NCBI GenBank assembly: GCA_934247855.1
Contig: CAKQKA010000037.1
Span: 1 to 15,702 of the forward strand
Direction of reading: 5' to 3'
Source: an uncultured Clostridia bacterium
GTDB lineage: Bacteria; Bacillota; Clostridia; Christensenellales; Borkfalkiaceae
Length of the DNA: 15,702 nucleotides
Shown one piece after another: positions 1 to 7,040 of this stretch. Position 1 is the first letter of the stretch. Each line of letters begins with the position of its first letter. The position numbers were made by a program, and so were the translations under genes. The notes under the pieces are model-generated. The model was given only the letters and a program-made list of their open reading frames with translations. It made no database searches and had not been told where the DNA came from.

Positions 1-938
1 CCCATTGTGTAGTTAGGCATTGCCATTGCTAAAAACGCACCCATTACGTTTATGAAATAGCTGAAATAGAACAGCCTTTTCATATTGAAAACAAGGCATA
101 AAGGAACTATGAACATCGCCGTGTTGCAAAGATGTAACGGCCAGTTCCACGGCTGCAGGAAAGTATCGTACTTATAGCGCGTGCAGAACGTTATCATAAG
201 CGTGACCGCCATATAAGTCATGGCAAATCTGCGCACGTCGTAATCTTCTCGTCTCAACAGAAAATAAATGCACACGGGGATTACGAAAGCCGCGTACAAA
301 AACGCCCTGTGCTCGGGACGCAAATCGTCCACGATAAAGAATACCGAGCCTTTACCGAACAATACCTGTAAGCTGTACGATGGCAGCGCGCATATCAGCA
401 TTGCAGCCAAAAATGCAACCGTTCTGAGCGTTGCACGCTTTTTCGGTTTGTCGAAATGCGGATCTTTCATCCACTCATACAGGCAAAGCGCGATAGCAAA
501 ACCGATTTCAACCGCAAACATAACCGCGGGAAAAGTAATTTTTTCGGCAAATTCCGCACCCATAAGGAATTTTATGTCGGATGAAATAAGCGCGAACGCC
601 AGCACGTAAGCGGGCAAACAAAAATATTTCGTAATAATTCTTAATGAATCTACACCCTTGAAAAACGGTCTGAATATCAACACACAGCAGGACGTTGCGC
701 AAAGCCATACCGAAAACCACGCAAAAAAAGTGGCAACGGTTCCTTCAGCCCCGCCACTTAAAGCAAATATGTTATCGATAGGATATTCTAAGTAGGAATA
801 ATACCTTGCGACAAAAACAGCCGCAAAAAGTATTGACAGTACCTTTCCTGCCGTTTCGGTCTTTTTAACCTTTTTATTTATCAGAAAAAGCAATCCCGTA
901 AAGACCGCTATACATATCAGCCCTATGATATGATACAT
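1..938 (-). CDS. TMEM164/YwaF-family membrane protein (C-terminus cut by window edge)
   Basis: The visible 312 codons encode a very hydrophobic protein with about eight predicted membrane segments. The first begins MYHIIGLICIAVFTGLLF, and a charged loop (MKDPHFDKPKKRATLR) lies near residues 156-171. Near the cut end it carries LQPWNWPLHLCNTAMFIVPL followed by MAMPNYT, the proline/His-Leu-Cys signature of the TIGR02206/YwaF/TMEM164 family of integral membrane proteins, whose function in bacteria is not settled. The ATG at 936-938 is chosen because a strong promoter lies just upstream (975-1003) and no better in-frame start exists. The Shine-Dalgarno is weak (GCGGTGA). The gene is transcribed alone, away from the HU gene, and its 3' end is outside the window. 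Family assignment is by eye from the motif; the biochemical role is unknown. Confidence 0.75.
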   Translation of the reverse strand, partial: MYHIIGLICIAVFTGLLFLINKKVKKTETAGKVLSILFAAVFVARYYSYLEYPIDNIFALSGGAEGTVATFFAWFSVWLCATSCCVLIFRPFFKGVDSLRIITKYFCLPAYVLAFALISSDIKFLMGAEFAEKITFPAVMFAVEIGFAIALCLYEWMKDPHFDKPKKRATLRTVAFLAAMLICALPSYSLQVLFGKGSVFFIVDDLRPEHRAFLYAAFVIPVCIYFLLRREDYDVRRFAMTYMAVTLMITFCTRYKYDTFLQPWNWPLHLCNTAMFIVPLCLVFNMKRLFYFSYFINVMGAFLAMAMPNYTM

Positions 939-974
939 TTCACCGCTACACTCACTAATTTCACGTTTTTCACA

Positions 975-1003
975 ATTTTATCACTTAAGCGGTTAAATGT
1001 CAA
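975..1003 (-). promoter_or_regulatory. Sigma-A promoter of the TMEM164-family gene
   Basis: On the minus strand TTGACA (998-1003) is followed by a 17-nt spacer and TAAAAT (975-980), preceded by an extended -10 TG. The start codon is 37 nt downstream of the -10. A perfect -35 with ideal spacing makes this one of the clearest promoters in the window. Confidence 0.8.
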
Positions 1004-1151
1004 CTAAATAAAACTTGTTTCACGTTTTTTCGCACAATAGCATAAAGGAAAAGCGAAAAAATGCATTAAATGTCGATTTTTGGCTGTTTAGAAAAGAAAA
1101 TATATATATTAATGTAAAAAAATAAAATTTTTTTTGTTCGGCAAGTGAAAA

Positions 1152-1188
1152 AAAGGCAAAAAGAAAAAGCGCAGTCCTGCGACTGCGC
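1152..1188 (-). terminator. Rho-independent terminator of the HU gene
   Basis: GCGCAGTC (1169-1176) and GACTGCGC (1181-1188) form a perfect 8-bp stem with a 4-nt loop. On the minus strand it is followed by TTTTTCTTTTT. It lies about 30 nt past the HU stop codon. Confidence 0.9.
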
Positions 1189-1219
1189 CTTAATAAGTTT
1201 GCTTATAATCAGCTTATAA

Positions 1220-1495
1220 TTATTTGTTGAATTCGTCTTTATAAGATTTACCGAATTTTAAAACGGGTTTCTTGCAAGCCGCGATTTCAACCTTTTCGCC
1301 GGTAGCAGGATTGATGCCGGTCTTAGCGGGAACGTCTTTAATCTCAAACGTACCGAATCCGACGAGTTGTACCTTTTCGCCGTTCTTTAACGCTTCGGTA
1401 AGAGCTTCTAAAGTAGCATCGAATGCCGCCTGAGCGTCTTTATTGGAAAAACCTGTTTTTTGTGCAACTGCTTTAATAAGTTCGCCTTTGTTCAT
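1220..1495 (-). CDS. hup: HU-family nucleoid DNA-binding protein
   Basis: The gene encodes a 91-residue basic protein of exactly the usual HU length. It opens MNKGELIKAVAQKTGFSNKDA, the N-terminal helix-turn-helix dimerisation part, continues with VQLVGFGTFEIKD, then the DNA-embracing beta arm with INPATGEKVEI, and ends with VLKFGKSYKDEFNK. The IHF/HU arm signature (G-F-G-x-F, N-P-x-T-G) is intact. HU dimers bend and compact DNA. The start at 1493-1495 is preferred over an in-frame ATG 33 nt upstream. It has the AAGGCGG ribosome site at usable spacing, and it gives the canonical N-terminus; the upstream ATG would add MGDKTKKGGIK, which HU proteins do not have. It is a single gene with its own promoter and terminator. 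Confidence 0.96.
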   Translation of the reverse strand: MNKGELIKAVAQKTGFSNKDAQAAFDATLEALTEALKNGEKVQLVGFGTFEIKDVPAKTGINPATGEKVEIAACKKPVLKFGKSYKDEFNK

Positions 1496-1557
1496 TTTAA
1501 TTCCGCCTTTTTTTGTTTTATCGCCCATAGCCTTTCTAACGTACGAGCACTGTATTA

Positions 1558-1586
1558 TTTATACGATATTTTCGTTGTTTTGTCAA
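1558..1586 (-). promoter_or_regulatory. Sigma-A promoter of the HU gene
   Basis: Minus-strand TTGACA (1581-1586), a 17-nt spacer and TATAAA (1558-1563) lie 63 nt upstream of the HU start codon. The strong consensus fits an abundant protein. Confidence 0.88.
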
Positions 1587-1642
1587 GAGTTATTAGCATT
1601 TTTTGCAAAAAAAATTTTTTTGCCATTCTTTTTGAAAAAAGA

Positions 1643-1671
1643 TTGTACCTTGACCTTTTCTATGGTATAAT
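1643..1671 (+). promoter_or_regulatory. Extended -10 promoter of the carbamoyltransferase-like/yfbR unit
   Basis: TTGTAC (1643-1648), a 17-nt spacer and a consensus TATAAT (1666-1671) preceded by TGG (extended -10) lie about 100 nt upstream of the start at 1770. It is divergent from the HU promoter; the two -35 boxes are about 56 nt apart. Confidence 0.75.
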
Positions 1672-1769
1672 GTACGTGAGTATGTCGTATGGCGGTTTTG
1701 CGCGCTTGCGGACGGAATAATTCTACTTTCCCGCACGATTATTAACCGCACGTTTTGTCAGGAGTTTTT

Positions 1770-2672
1770 ATGTTTTTAAGTTCTTATGTCAGCCACGGTA
1801 CGGTAAAACGCAAAAATCTTATATCTTTATATAACGTTTCGCGCGAGGACTTGTTCGAGTACGTCTGCCGCGCGCGCGATTTCAAGCGCAAAGCAAAAGT
1901 CGGCGAAAAAATTTCCTGCCTTGCGGACAAATATATCGCGCTCATCGTTAAAAACTCTTATTTCCGTTCGCGCGTCGCGTTTCAGGTGTCTGTGGAGGCA
2001 CTCGGCGGTAAACCGCTTATTATCCCCTTAAGCGGCAGCGACATCGAAGACGCGCTGAAAGATAAAGACGTTGTGCATAACCTGCGCGATTACGGAGTCC
2101 AGGCTTTTATCGTCGATACGCTTTATATTCACGACGCCGAAACGCTCGAACATTATGCGCAATCGCCCATTATAAACGCAAATGCCAAAGTAGGTCCTTG
2201 CCACGCGATCGCAACGCTTTTAACTTTGTGGGAAAAGTTCGGAAAACTCAGCGGTCTGCGCTTTACCTATATCGGCGATTGCACCGATTTCGACAATTCA
2301 ATTCTTATCGGTGCGGCGAAATGCGGAATAAACATCAATATCGTTTCGCCCGAAAATTGCCCGCCCTCGCAAAAACTCGTAAGTTACTGCAAGCAGTTCT
2401 GCGACGTAGAGCTGTATACAGATAAAGAGGACGGCGTGCGCGGCAGCAATATTGTTTTCGTTGCGGAAAACGATTTCGGCGAAGATTACGCCGTGGATGA
2501 ACTCGACCTTGCGTTTGCGCATAAAGACGCGGTTCTGCTGCATTCGTTCCCTTTAAACCGCGGGACATGCATTACCGACGACGCAGTCGATTGCGCGCAA
2601 TCTTTAATCTTTGAGCAGAGCGCGAATATTATCCCCGCGCTGGAAGCCGTTCTTTCGTTAAGCGTACTGTGA
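1770..2672 (+). CDS. Ornithine/aspartate carbamoyltransferase homologue with altered active site
   Basis: The 300-residue protein follows the transcarbamylase fold from end to end. Recognisable parts are KNSYFRSRVAFQVSVEALGG (residues 61-80, the STRTR region), PIINANAKVGPCHAIATLLT (133-152, the HPxQ region), YIGDCTDFDNSILIGAAKCG (167-186), and HSFPLNRGTCITDDAVDCAQ (258-277, the HCLP region). Several carbamoyl-phosphate ligands differ: STRTR reads YFRSR, HPxQ reads GPCH, HCLP reads HSFP, and the usual Arg of the C-terminal NRLHAQ block is absent (ANIIPA). Known active ornithine and aspartate enzymes keep most of these. I infer a divergent paralogue, either with another substrate or catalytically dead. 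The ATG at 1770 has AGGAG 5 nt upstream, so the in-frame TTG at 1755 is rejected. The next gene, yfbR, starts 32 nt downstream and is probably cotranscribed. No arginine or pyrimidine gene is nearby. Confidence 0.8.
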   Translation: MFLSSYVSHGTVKRKNLISLYNVSREDLFEYVCRARDFKRKAKVGEKISCLADKYIALIVKNSYFRSRVAFQVSVEALGGKPLIIPLSGSDIEDALKDKDVVHNLRDYGVQAFIVDTLYIHDAETLEHYAQSPIINANAKVGPCHAIATLLTLWEKFGKLSGLRFTYIGDCTDFDNSILIGAAKCGININIVSPENCPPSQKLVSYCKQFCDVELYTDKEDGVRGSNIVFVAENDFGEDYAVDELDLAFAHKDAVLLHSFPLNRGTCITDDAVDCAQSLIFEQSANIIPALEAVLSLSVL

Positions 2673-2704
2673 TTTTTACCAATACCGAACAAGAGGATCA
2701 TACA

Positions 2705-3286
2705 ATGGATAACAACTTTTTTGCAATTATAAACAGAATGAAATATATAGCGAGATGGAGTCTTATGCACTCGCTCGAACCCGAAAACGTGCTCGAACAT
2801 ACAGCACAGGTAACGATGATAGCCCATGCGCTCGCCGTGATTAAAAATAAACTTTACGGCGGTTCGGTAAACATTCAGACGGTTATGCTGTACTCTCTTT
2901 ATCACGAAACGGGCGAAGTGGTAACAGGCGATCTGCCCACCCCCGTCAAGTATTATAACGAGGACATCAAAAACGCATACAAGGCGATCGAAAAGACTTC
3001 TTGCGAAAAGATTTTAAATACCTTGCCCGACGAACTGAGAGACGATTTCGTGCCCTATATCCTGCCCGACGAAAATTCCGTCGAACACGATATTATGAAG
3101 AGTGCGGATAAGATTTCGGCATATTTAAAATGCCTTACCGAACTGAGACTGGGAAACAAAGAATTTAAAAAAGCAAAAATTTCTATCGAGAAAGAAATTA
3201 AGAGCAAGAACCGCCCCGAAGCCGATTATTTTATGAAAAATTTCGTGCCCGCGTTTGAAAAAACCCTTGACGAATTAGATTATTAA
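2705..3286 (+). CDS. yfbR: YfbR-family 5'-deoxynucleotidase (HD domain)
   Basis: The 193-residue protein aligns along its whole length with E. coli YfbR, a metal-dependent HD-domain phosphohydrolase that dephosphorylates deoxynucleoside 5'-monophosphates. Visible matches include NNFFAIINRMKYIARWSLM (R17, W18), EPENVLEH (H32), TGDLPTPVKYYNEDIKNAYK, and the C-terminal ADYFMKNFVPAFEKTLDEL. The metal-binding HD pair of the E. coli enzyme (YHDASEV) reads YHETGEV here, so the Asp is Glu (H67-E68); the following Glu (E71) and the later Asp (D135 in KSADK) are present. The ATG at 2705 has AGAGG 8 nt upstream and matches the family N-terminus, so an upstream in-frame start at 2669 is rejected. It is the second gene of the unit with the carbamoyltransferase homologue and is followed by a terminator. 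A deoxynucleotide-pool role is expected from the family. Confidence 0.9.
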   Translation: MDNNFFAIINRMKYIARWSLMHSLEPENVLEHTAQVTMIAHALAVIKNKLYGGSVNIQTVMLYSLYHETGEVVTGDLPTPVKYYNEDIKNAYKAIEKTSCEKILNTLPDELRDDFVPYILPDENSVEHDIMKSADKISAYLKCLTELRLGNKEFKKAKISIEKEIKSKNRPEADYFMKNFVPAFEKTLDELDY

Positions 3287-3342
3287 AATCGTCAATAATG
3301 CCGATAATCGACCTATAGCCCCATTTTTATAGCAAAACGTTT

Positions 3343-3380
3343 AAAGATTTTCTTACCAGAGAAGAAAATCTTTTTCTTTT
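3343..3380 (+). terminator. Rho-independent terminator after yfbR
   Basis: AAAGATTTTCTT (3343-3354) and AAGAAAATCTTT (3362-3373) form a perfect 12-bp stem with a 7-nt loop, followed by TTCTTTT. The stem is A/T rich. It lies 57 nt after the yfbR stop codon. Confidence 0.8.
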
Positions 3381-3454
3381 ACATAAAATGCGGAAAACCG
3401 TTCACAATAATTTTAGCCGCGTAAAAAACGTGCGGCAAAACGCAAGGAGGAACT

Positions 3455-3628
3455 ATGGAAAAAGATTTTTGTATGGGAATCCTCGCGGGGATGTTGGGCG
3501 GCGCAATCGTTGCCGCCAATTCGTTTAAGGTCAGAAAAACCATTAGGGACGGACAGCAGCAAATTCTCGACGCCCTTAACAAACTTGACAAAAGAGAAAA
3601 GAAACAGACCGAAAACGAAGAAAACTGA
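3455..3628 (+). CDS. Small membrane-anchored protein, YtxH-like architecture
   Basis: The 57-codon reading frame has a strong ribosome site (AAGGAGG, 4 nt before the ATG). The protein begins MEKDFCMGILAGMLGGAIVA, a short glycine-rich membrane segment at about residues 6-22. A basic amphipathic stretch follows (FKVRKTIRDGQQQILDALNK, 24-43), and then a very charged tail rich in Lys and Glu. This layout, a glycine-zipper-like helix then a coiled charged tail, resembles short YtxH/Gas-vesicle-G-like envelope proteins, but I do not recognise a specific family. No convincing promoter could be placed between the yfbR terminator and the start. It is followed by the shared terminator at 3703-3742. The strong ribosome site and coding-like composition support a real gene; its function is unknown. 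Confidence 0.6.
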   Translation: MEKDFCMGILAGMLGGAIVAANSFKVRKTIRDGQQQILDALNKLDKREKKQTENEEN

Positions 3629-3702
3629 GCGTAAGCCGTGCAAAAGCACGCTCCGCGACGGATGCGCTCAAGACCGACGCCTTATAACGGTTCTGAACGC
3701 AT

Positions 3703-3742
3703 AAAAAAAGCAGTTGCCCTGCATAAGAGCAACTGTTTTTTT
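3703..3742. terminator. Bidirectional terminator between the small gene and pgk
   Basis: CAGTTGC (3711-3717) and GCAACTG (3729-3735) form the stem. An A-run (3703-3709) on one side and a T-run (3736-3742) on the other give a U tract in both directions. It serves the plus-strand small gene and the minus-strand pgk gene that converge here. Confidence 0.88.
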
Positions 3743-3758
3743 ATCAGAATTTTTTCAA

Positions 3759-4976
3759 TTATTCTTTTTCGTTAAGACAAGCAATTCCGGGAAGTTCCTT
3801 ACCTTCGAGCAGTTCGAGCGATGCGCCGCCACCCGTGGAAATATGCGTCATCTTATCGGCATAACCGAGCTGAGCAACGGCTGCGGCACTGTCGCCTCCG
3901 CCGATGATCGTGGTCGCGCCCTTAGCTTCGGCAAGAGCTTTAGCAACGGCATTTGTACCTGCTGCAAGAATGGGGTTTTCGAATACGCCCATAGGTCCGT
4001 TCCAGACAACGGTTTTCGCGCTCTTGACGACTTCGGCATAAAGAGCTCTGGTCTTTTCGCCGATATCAAGCCCTTCTTCGTCGGCAGGAATATCGGAGAT
4101 ATCGTGCATGGACGTTTCGATAGGCGCGTCGATAGGATCGGGGAAAGTTTGAGCTGTAACTACGTCTACGGGCAGATAAACTTTTTTGCCGAGTTTTTTT
4201 GCCTTTTCGAGCATTTCTTTGCAGTAGCCGATCTGAGAATCGTCAACCAAAGAAGTACCTACTTCATAGCCTTCGCCTTTAAGGAAAGTATAAGCCATTC
4301 CGCCGCCGATAACCAAAGTGTCGCACTTGTCGAGCAGGTTGGAAATAACTTTCAGTTTATCGGCAACCTTAGCTCCGCCGAGAACGGCAACGAACGGTCT
4401 TTCGGGATGTTCGAGCGCACCGCCCATAATGGTCAATTCTTTCTGAATGAGGAAACCGCAAACGGCGGTCTTTACATAACCCTGTTCAACGATAGCGGCG
4501 GTAGAACCGTGAGAACGGTGAGCGGTACCGAATGCGTCGTTTACGAATATATCGCAGTAGCTTGCGAGTTTCTTGCAAAATTCGGGATCGCGAGCTTCTT
4601 CGCCCGGTTCGAAACGCGTGTTTTCGAGCAATACGACTTCGCCGTCTTTAACGTTGGCAACGGCTTCGTCTGCGGAAGGTCCGATTACGTCGGTTGCGAA
4701 AGTAACTTTCTGACCGAGAATTTCGGCAAGTCTTTCGGCTACCGGTTTAAGGCTGTATTTAGCGACGACCTGCCCCTTAGGTTTACCCATATGCGAGCAA
4801 AGAATAACTTTCGCCTTATGATCGATGAGGTATTTGATTGTGGGAAGAGCGCCGTTGATTCTGTTTTCATCGGTGATCTTGCCGTCTTTCATAGGGACGT
4901 TAAAGTCAACTCTTACAAGACATCTCTTGCCGGCAACGTCTACGTCCGTTACCGACATTTTGTTAAGCATACTCAT
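3759..4976 (-). CDS. pgk: Phosphoglycerate kinase
   Basis: The 405-residue protein catalyses the reversible transfer of phosphate from 1,3-bisphosphoglycerate to ADP in glycolysis, in the cytosol. Family landmarks are all present: RCLVRVDFNVPMKDGKITD and R-I-N-G near the N-terminus (substrate basic patch), HMGKPKG, LLENTRFEPGEE, VNDAFGTAHRSHGST, the nucleotide loop VLGGAKVADKLKVI, WNGPMGVFE, GGGDSAAAVAQLG and the C-terminal STGGGASLELLEGKELPGI. Length is normal. The first ATG (4974-4976) has AAGGAG about 10 nt upstream and is used; a second Met two codons later would be too far from it. It stands alone, without gap or tpi beside it, and has its own promoter and terminator. Confidence 0.98.
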   Translation of the reverse strand: MSMLNKMSVTDVDVAGKRCLVRVDFNVPMKDGKITDENRINGALPTIKYLIDHKAKVILCSHMGKPKGQVVAKYSLKPVAERLAEILGQKVTFATDVIGPSADEAVANVKDGEVVLLENTRFEPGEEARDPEFCKKLASYCDIFVNDAFGTAHRSHGSTAAIVEQGYVKTAVCGFLIQKELTIMGGALEHPERPFVAVLGGAKVADKLKVISNLLDKCDTLVIGGGMAYTFLKGEGYEVGTSLVDDSQIGYCKEMLEKAKKLGKKVYLPVDVVTAQTFPDPIDAPIETSMHDISDIPADEEGLDIGEKTRALYAEVVKSAKTVVWNGPMGVFENPILAAGTNAVAKALAEAKGATTIIGGGDSAAAVAQLGYADKMTHISTGGGASLELLEGKELPGIACLNEKE

Positions 4977-5008
4977 ATTAGAAACACTCCTTATTGTTTT
5001 TCGCTAAA

Positions 5009-5037
5009 AGTTTATCACCGGTATTAAAAAAAGTCAA
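5009..5037 (-). promoter_or_regulatory. Sigma-A promoter of pgk
   Basis: Minus-strand TTGACT (5032-5037), a 17-nt spacer and TAAACT (5009-5014) lie 32 nt upstream of the pgk start codon. Confidence 0.75.
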
Positions 5038-5151
5038 ACGTTTTGCATTTGCTTATGATTTTTTGTTGTTCTATGCAAGTTTTTCAGGTTTTGTACGCCC
5101 TGTTTTGTTCTGCGAAGCAATCATAACCGATAGCCGCACTCGCGGAATCAA

Positions 5152-5472
5152 TCAGCCGAGAAGTTCTATTTCCGATATATCGTCGAAAAAGACTTTAACT
5201 ATACCGACTTTAAAATAGCCTGCCGAACAGTTGATTTCCGTTACGGTGCCGCACTCTTTGCGATAGCGCGTTTTATCGTAAAACGTAACGCGGATAAAAT
5301 CGTTTTTTTCGATTTTGGCAAGCGTGTGCGAAATACGCTCGGAATCATCCTCGCCGAGTTCGCGCTTTTCCTCTCTGACCGCAAGTTCTTCCTTAAGCAT
5401 TTCGTCAAACCCGCGCAAAGCGGCAAACGGCATAAACTGCCTCGCCCGCTCTTCTCTACTCACCTTCTTCAC
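5152..5472 (-). CDS. YolD-like protein, partner of the Y-family polymerase
   Basis: The 106-residue protein starts MKKVSREERARQFMPFAALR, then GFDEMLKEEL, an acidic and basic helical middle, and a C-terminal beta-rich part (IRVTFYDKTRYRKECGTVTE...VKVFFDDISEIEL). The R-A-x-Q-F-x-P-F-A-A-L-x-G-[FY]-D block is the hallmark of YolD-like proteins, which in Firmicutes are almost always encoded next to Y-family polymerases of the UvrX/YqjW type. Their biochemical role is not established; an accessory or structural-analogue role to UmuD-like proteins has been suggested. The GTG at 5470-5472 has AGGAGGG 10 nt upstream; a second GTG three codons later is possible. It overlaps the end of the polymerase gene by 17 nt, so the two are cotranscribed and probably translationally coupled. 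Confidence 0.85.
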   Translation of the reverse strand: MKKVSREERARQFMPFAALRGFDEMLKEELAVREEKRELGEDDSERISHTLAKIEKNDFIRVTFYDKTRYRKECGTVTEINCSAGYFKVGIVKVFFDDISEIELLG

Positions 5473-6805
5473 CGCCGTTATGCCCTCCTATAAGTTTATT
5501 GCGAACGCGCGTCGTCGCTTCCGGTTTTAAATCGATCGCGCGGAAAACCGCGTTCTTGCCGTATTTTTGCTTCACCTGCATTACCGCGTCGAGCGCGTCG
5601 CACTCCTTATCTATTTTTGCCTTGTCGGTAAATAAATCGTACTCGGCAAAATCGTCGGACAACAGCCTGTTCGCACCTACCGTTATGCGACGTATAGGTA
5701 AACTTTTTACGACAGTGCTTTCGTAAATACTCAAAAATGCATTTTTCAGCACGTTATACGATCGAGTATACCCTCCGGAAAGCTTTTTCATACCTCCGGT
5801 CGGTCTATTTGCGTCTTTTGAATAACCGATCATCAAAAATATATCGTCGGTTACAAGGTGCTTTTCGGCAAGTTCCTGCGTTATGAAATCAGCCATTTCC
5901 TTGACAACCGTGCACGCCTGCTCGTATGAATAATCGGAAAACAAAATCTGTCCGTTGGATATAGACCGACTTTTAGATTTATATTTGTGAATATCCGCAA
6001 TCGTGCAGGGTTCTTCGCCGTGCGAATGATCGATTAAAAACTCGGCGTTCACTCCGAACTCTTTGTATAATAAATCTTCGTCGCACCCGGCAACGCCGCG
6101 CATATCGTATATGCCGTATTTTTCAAGCCGTTTCGCAATCCCGCGGCCGACGTTCCATACGTCCGTAATCGGACGATGCTGCCATATCTTGCGGCGAAAT
6201 TGCATGCGATCTAAATACCCTATTCCGTCATCCGCGTGTTTTGCGTCTATATCGAGCGCGACTTTAGCCAAAAACAAATTGGTTCCTATGCCGCAAGTTG
6301 CGGTTATGCCCGTTTCGGCAAAAACGGCGTTCTTAAGCGATTTAGCAAAATCACGCCCGTCTACGCCGTAAATTTTCAAATAGTCGGTTGCATCGATAAA
6401 ACATTCGTCTATCGAGTAAACGTGTATGTCGTCGGCGGAAACGAAACGCAGGTATACGGCATAAATCTTTGCCGAATAGCGCATGTATTTTTTCATATGC
6501 GGCAAGGCGGTAACGTAGTTTATCCCTTTCGGAATTTCAAACAACCTACAACGGTTTTTTACGCCGAGTTTTTTCATCGCGGGGGTAATTGCAAGACATA
6601 TCGCACCACGCCCGCGCGACGGATCGGCAACTACAAGATTTTCCGTCATAGGATCCATGCTACGCTCCACCGCCTCGACAGACGCGTAAAATGATTTAAG
6701 ATCTATACAGATATATGTCCGCTCTTCGGAATTTATATTTTTTCTTAAATCGGATTTTTGCTCCGAATTTAACACGATATCGGAGTACGCCCTGTCTTTA
6801 TCCAC
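5456..6805 (-). CDS. Y-family translesion DNA polymerase (UvrX/DinB type)
   Basis: The 449-residue protein (from the GTG at 6803-6805) shows the Y-family polymerase core. YICIDLKSFYASVEAVER carries the first catalytic Asp (residue 35). The sequence continues with LVVADPSRGRGAICLAIT, then HVYSIDECFID with the second acidic pair (D133-E134), a GIGTNLFLAKVALD thumb segment, NVGRGIAKRLEKYGI, and a little-finger domain to the C-terminus. The DLKSFYASVE wording and the YolD neighbour place it with Bacillus UvrX/YqjW rather than housekeeping DinB. It bypasses lesions during SOS. A TTG at 6854-6856 and an ATG at 6829 are in frame, but they lie inside the -35 and -10 boxes, so they cannot be translation starts from this promoter. 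The GTG has GAGGTG 7 nt upstream. A LexA box lies in the promoter. No clear terminator was found after yolD. Confidence 0.93.
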   Translation of the reverse strand: MDKDRAYSDIVLNSEQKSDLRKNINSEERTYICIDLKSFYASVEAVERSMDPMTENLVVADPSRGRGAICLAITPAMKKLGVKNRCRLFEIPKGINYVTALPHMKKYMRYSAKIYAVYLRFVSADDIHVYSIDECFIDATDYLKIYGVDGRDFAKSLKNAVFAETGITATCGIGTNLFLAKVALDIDAKHADDGIGYLDRMQFRRKIWQHRPITDVWNVGRGIAKRLEKYGIYDMRGVAGCDEDLLYKEFGVNAEFLIDHSHGEEPCTIADIHKYKSKSRSISNGQILFSDYSYEQACTVVKEMADFITQELAEKHLVTDDIFLMIGYSKDANRPTGGMKKLSGGYTRSYNVLKNAFLSIYESTVVKSLPIRRITVGANRLLSDDFAEYDLFTDKAKIDKECDALDAVMQVKQKYGKNAVFRAIDLKPEATTRVRNKLIGGHNGGEEGE

Positions 6806-6827
6806 CGCAAAACACCTCACGCCATGC

Positions 6828-6856
6828 ATTTTATCATACAAACATATGTTCGTCAA
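6828..6856 (-). promoter_or_regulatory. Sigma-A promoter of the polymerase-yolD operon
   Basis: Minus-strand TTGACG (6851-6856), a 17-nt spacer and TAAAAT (6828-6833) with an extended -10 TG. The expected transcript start near 6821 leaves a short leader with only the ribosome site before the GTG. Confidence 0.85.
6839..6852 (-). promoter_or_regulatory. LexA (SOS) operator
   Basis: CGAACATATGTTTG on the minus strand matches the Gram-positive SOS box CGAAC-RNRY-GTTYG/C: intact half-site CGAAC, 4-nt centre ATAT that fits RNRY, and near-perfect second half GTTTG. It fills the spacer between the -35 and -10 and overlaps the -35, the ideal position for repression. I infer LexA control of the polymerase and yolD. 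Confidence 0.85.
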
Positions 6857-6942
6857 TAATAGTATGCCCTGTTTTCACGGAAAAATGCCGAATTGCGCCG
6901 AATTTCCGCGTTTTTCAGTTTTTAAAAGTTCATAAGAGCACC

Positions 6943-6975
6943 AAAAAAGGACGACAACCAAGCAAGTTGCCGCCC
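6943..6975 (-). terminator. Terminator downstream of the repeat lipoprotein gene
   Basis: On the minus strand GGGCGGCAAC, a 7-nt loop and GTTGTCGTCC form a 10-bp stem with two G-U pairs, followed by TTTTTT. Read on the plus strand the stem has mismatches, so it works in the minus direction. It lies about 157 nt after the lipoprotein stop codon. Confidence 0.75.
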
Positions 6976-6992
6976 TTTTAAACTATTTTGTA

Positions 6993-7040
6993 TCGGGCGT
7001 AGCCCCAATTTATGTCGGGTGTCCCCCCCCAATTTTACAT
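6993..7040. repeat. Degenerate tandem duplication with a C8 run
   Basis: TCGGGCGTAGCCCCAATTTAT (6993-7013, written here as one 21-nt unit in two parts: TCGGGCGTAG and CCCCAATTTAT) is followed by TCGGGTGTCCCC, CCCCAATTTTACAT (7015-7040). The second copy has eight cytosines in a row. It lies in the untranslated 3' region of the lipoprotein gene; no function is evident. Confidence 0.35.

Noticed and set aside
2486..2905. 139-codon minus-strand open frame across the carbamoyltransferase-yfbR junction
   Set aside because: It overlaps two well-supported genes and its translation looks like no protein family.
3714..5027. 437-codon plus-strand open frame opposite pgk
   Set aside because: It is the antisense shadow of a fully recognisable phosphoglycerate kinase; the product has no family features and no ribosome site.
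5110..5151. Small stem CCGC-ACTC-GCGG after yolD as a terminator
   Set aside because: The stem is only 4 bp and no U tract follows on the minus strand.
6806..6856. Upstream in-frame TTG start for the Y-family polymerase
   Set aside because: The TTG is the first three bases of the -35 box and the next ATG is in the -10, so neither is in the transcript from this promoter.
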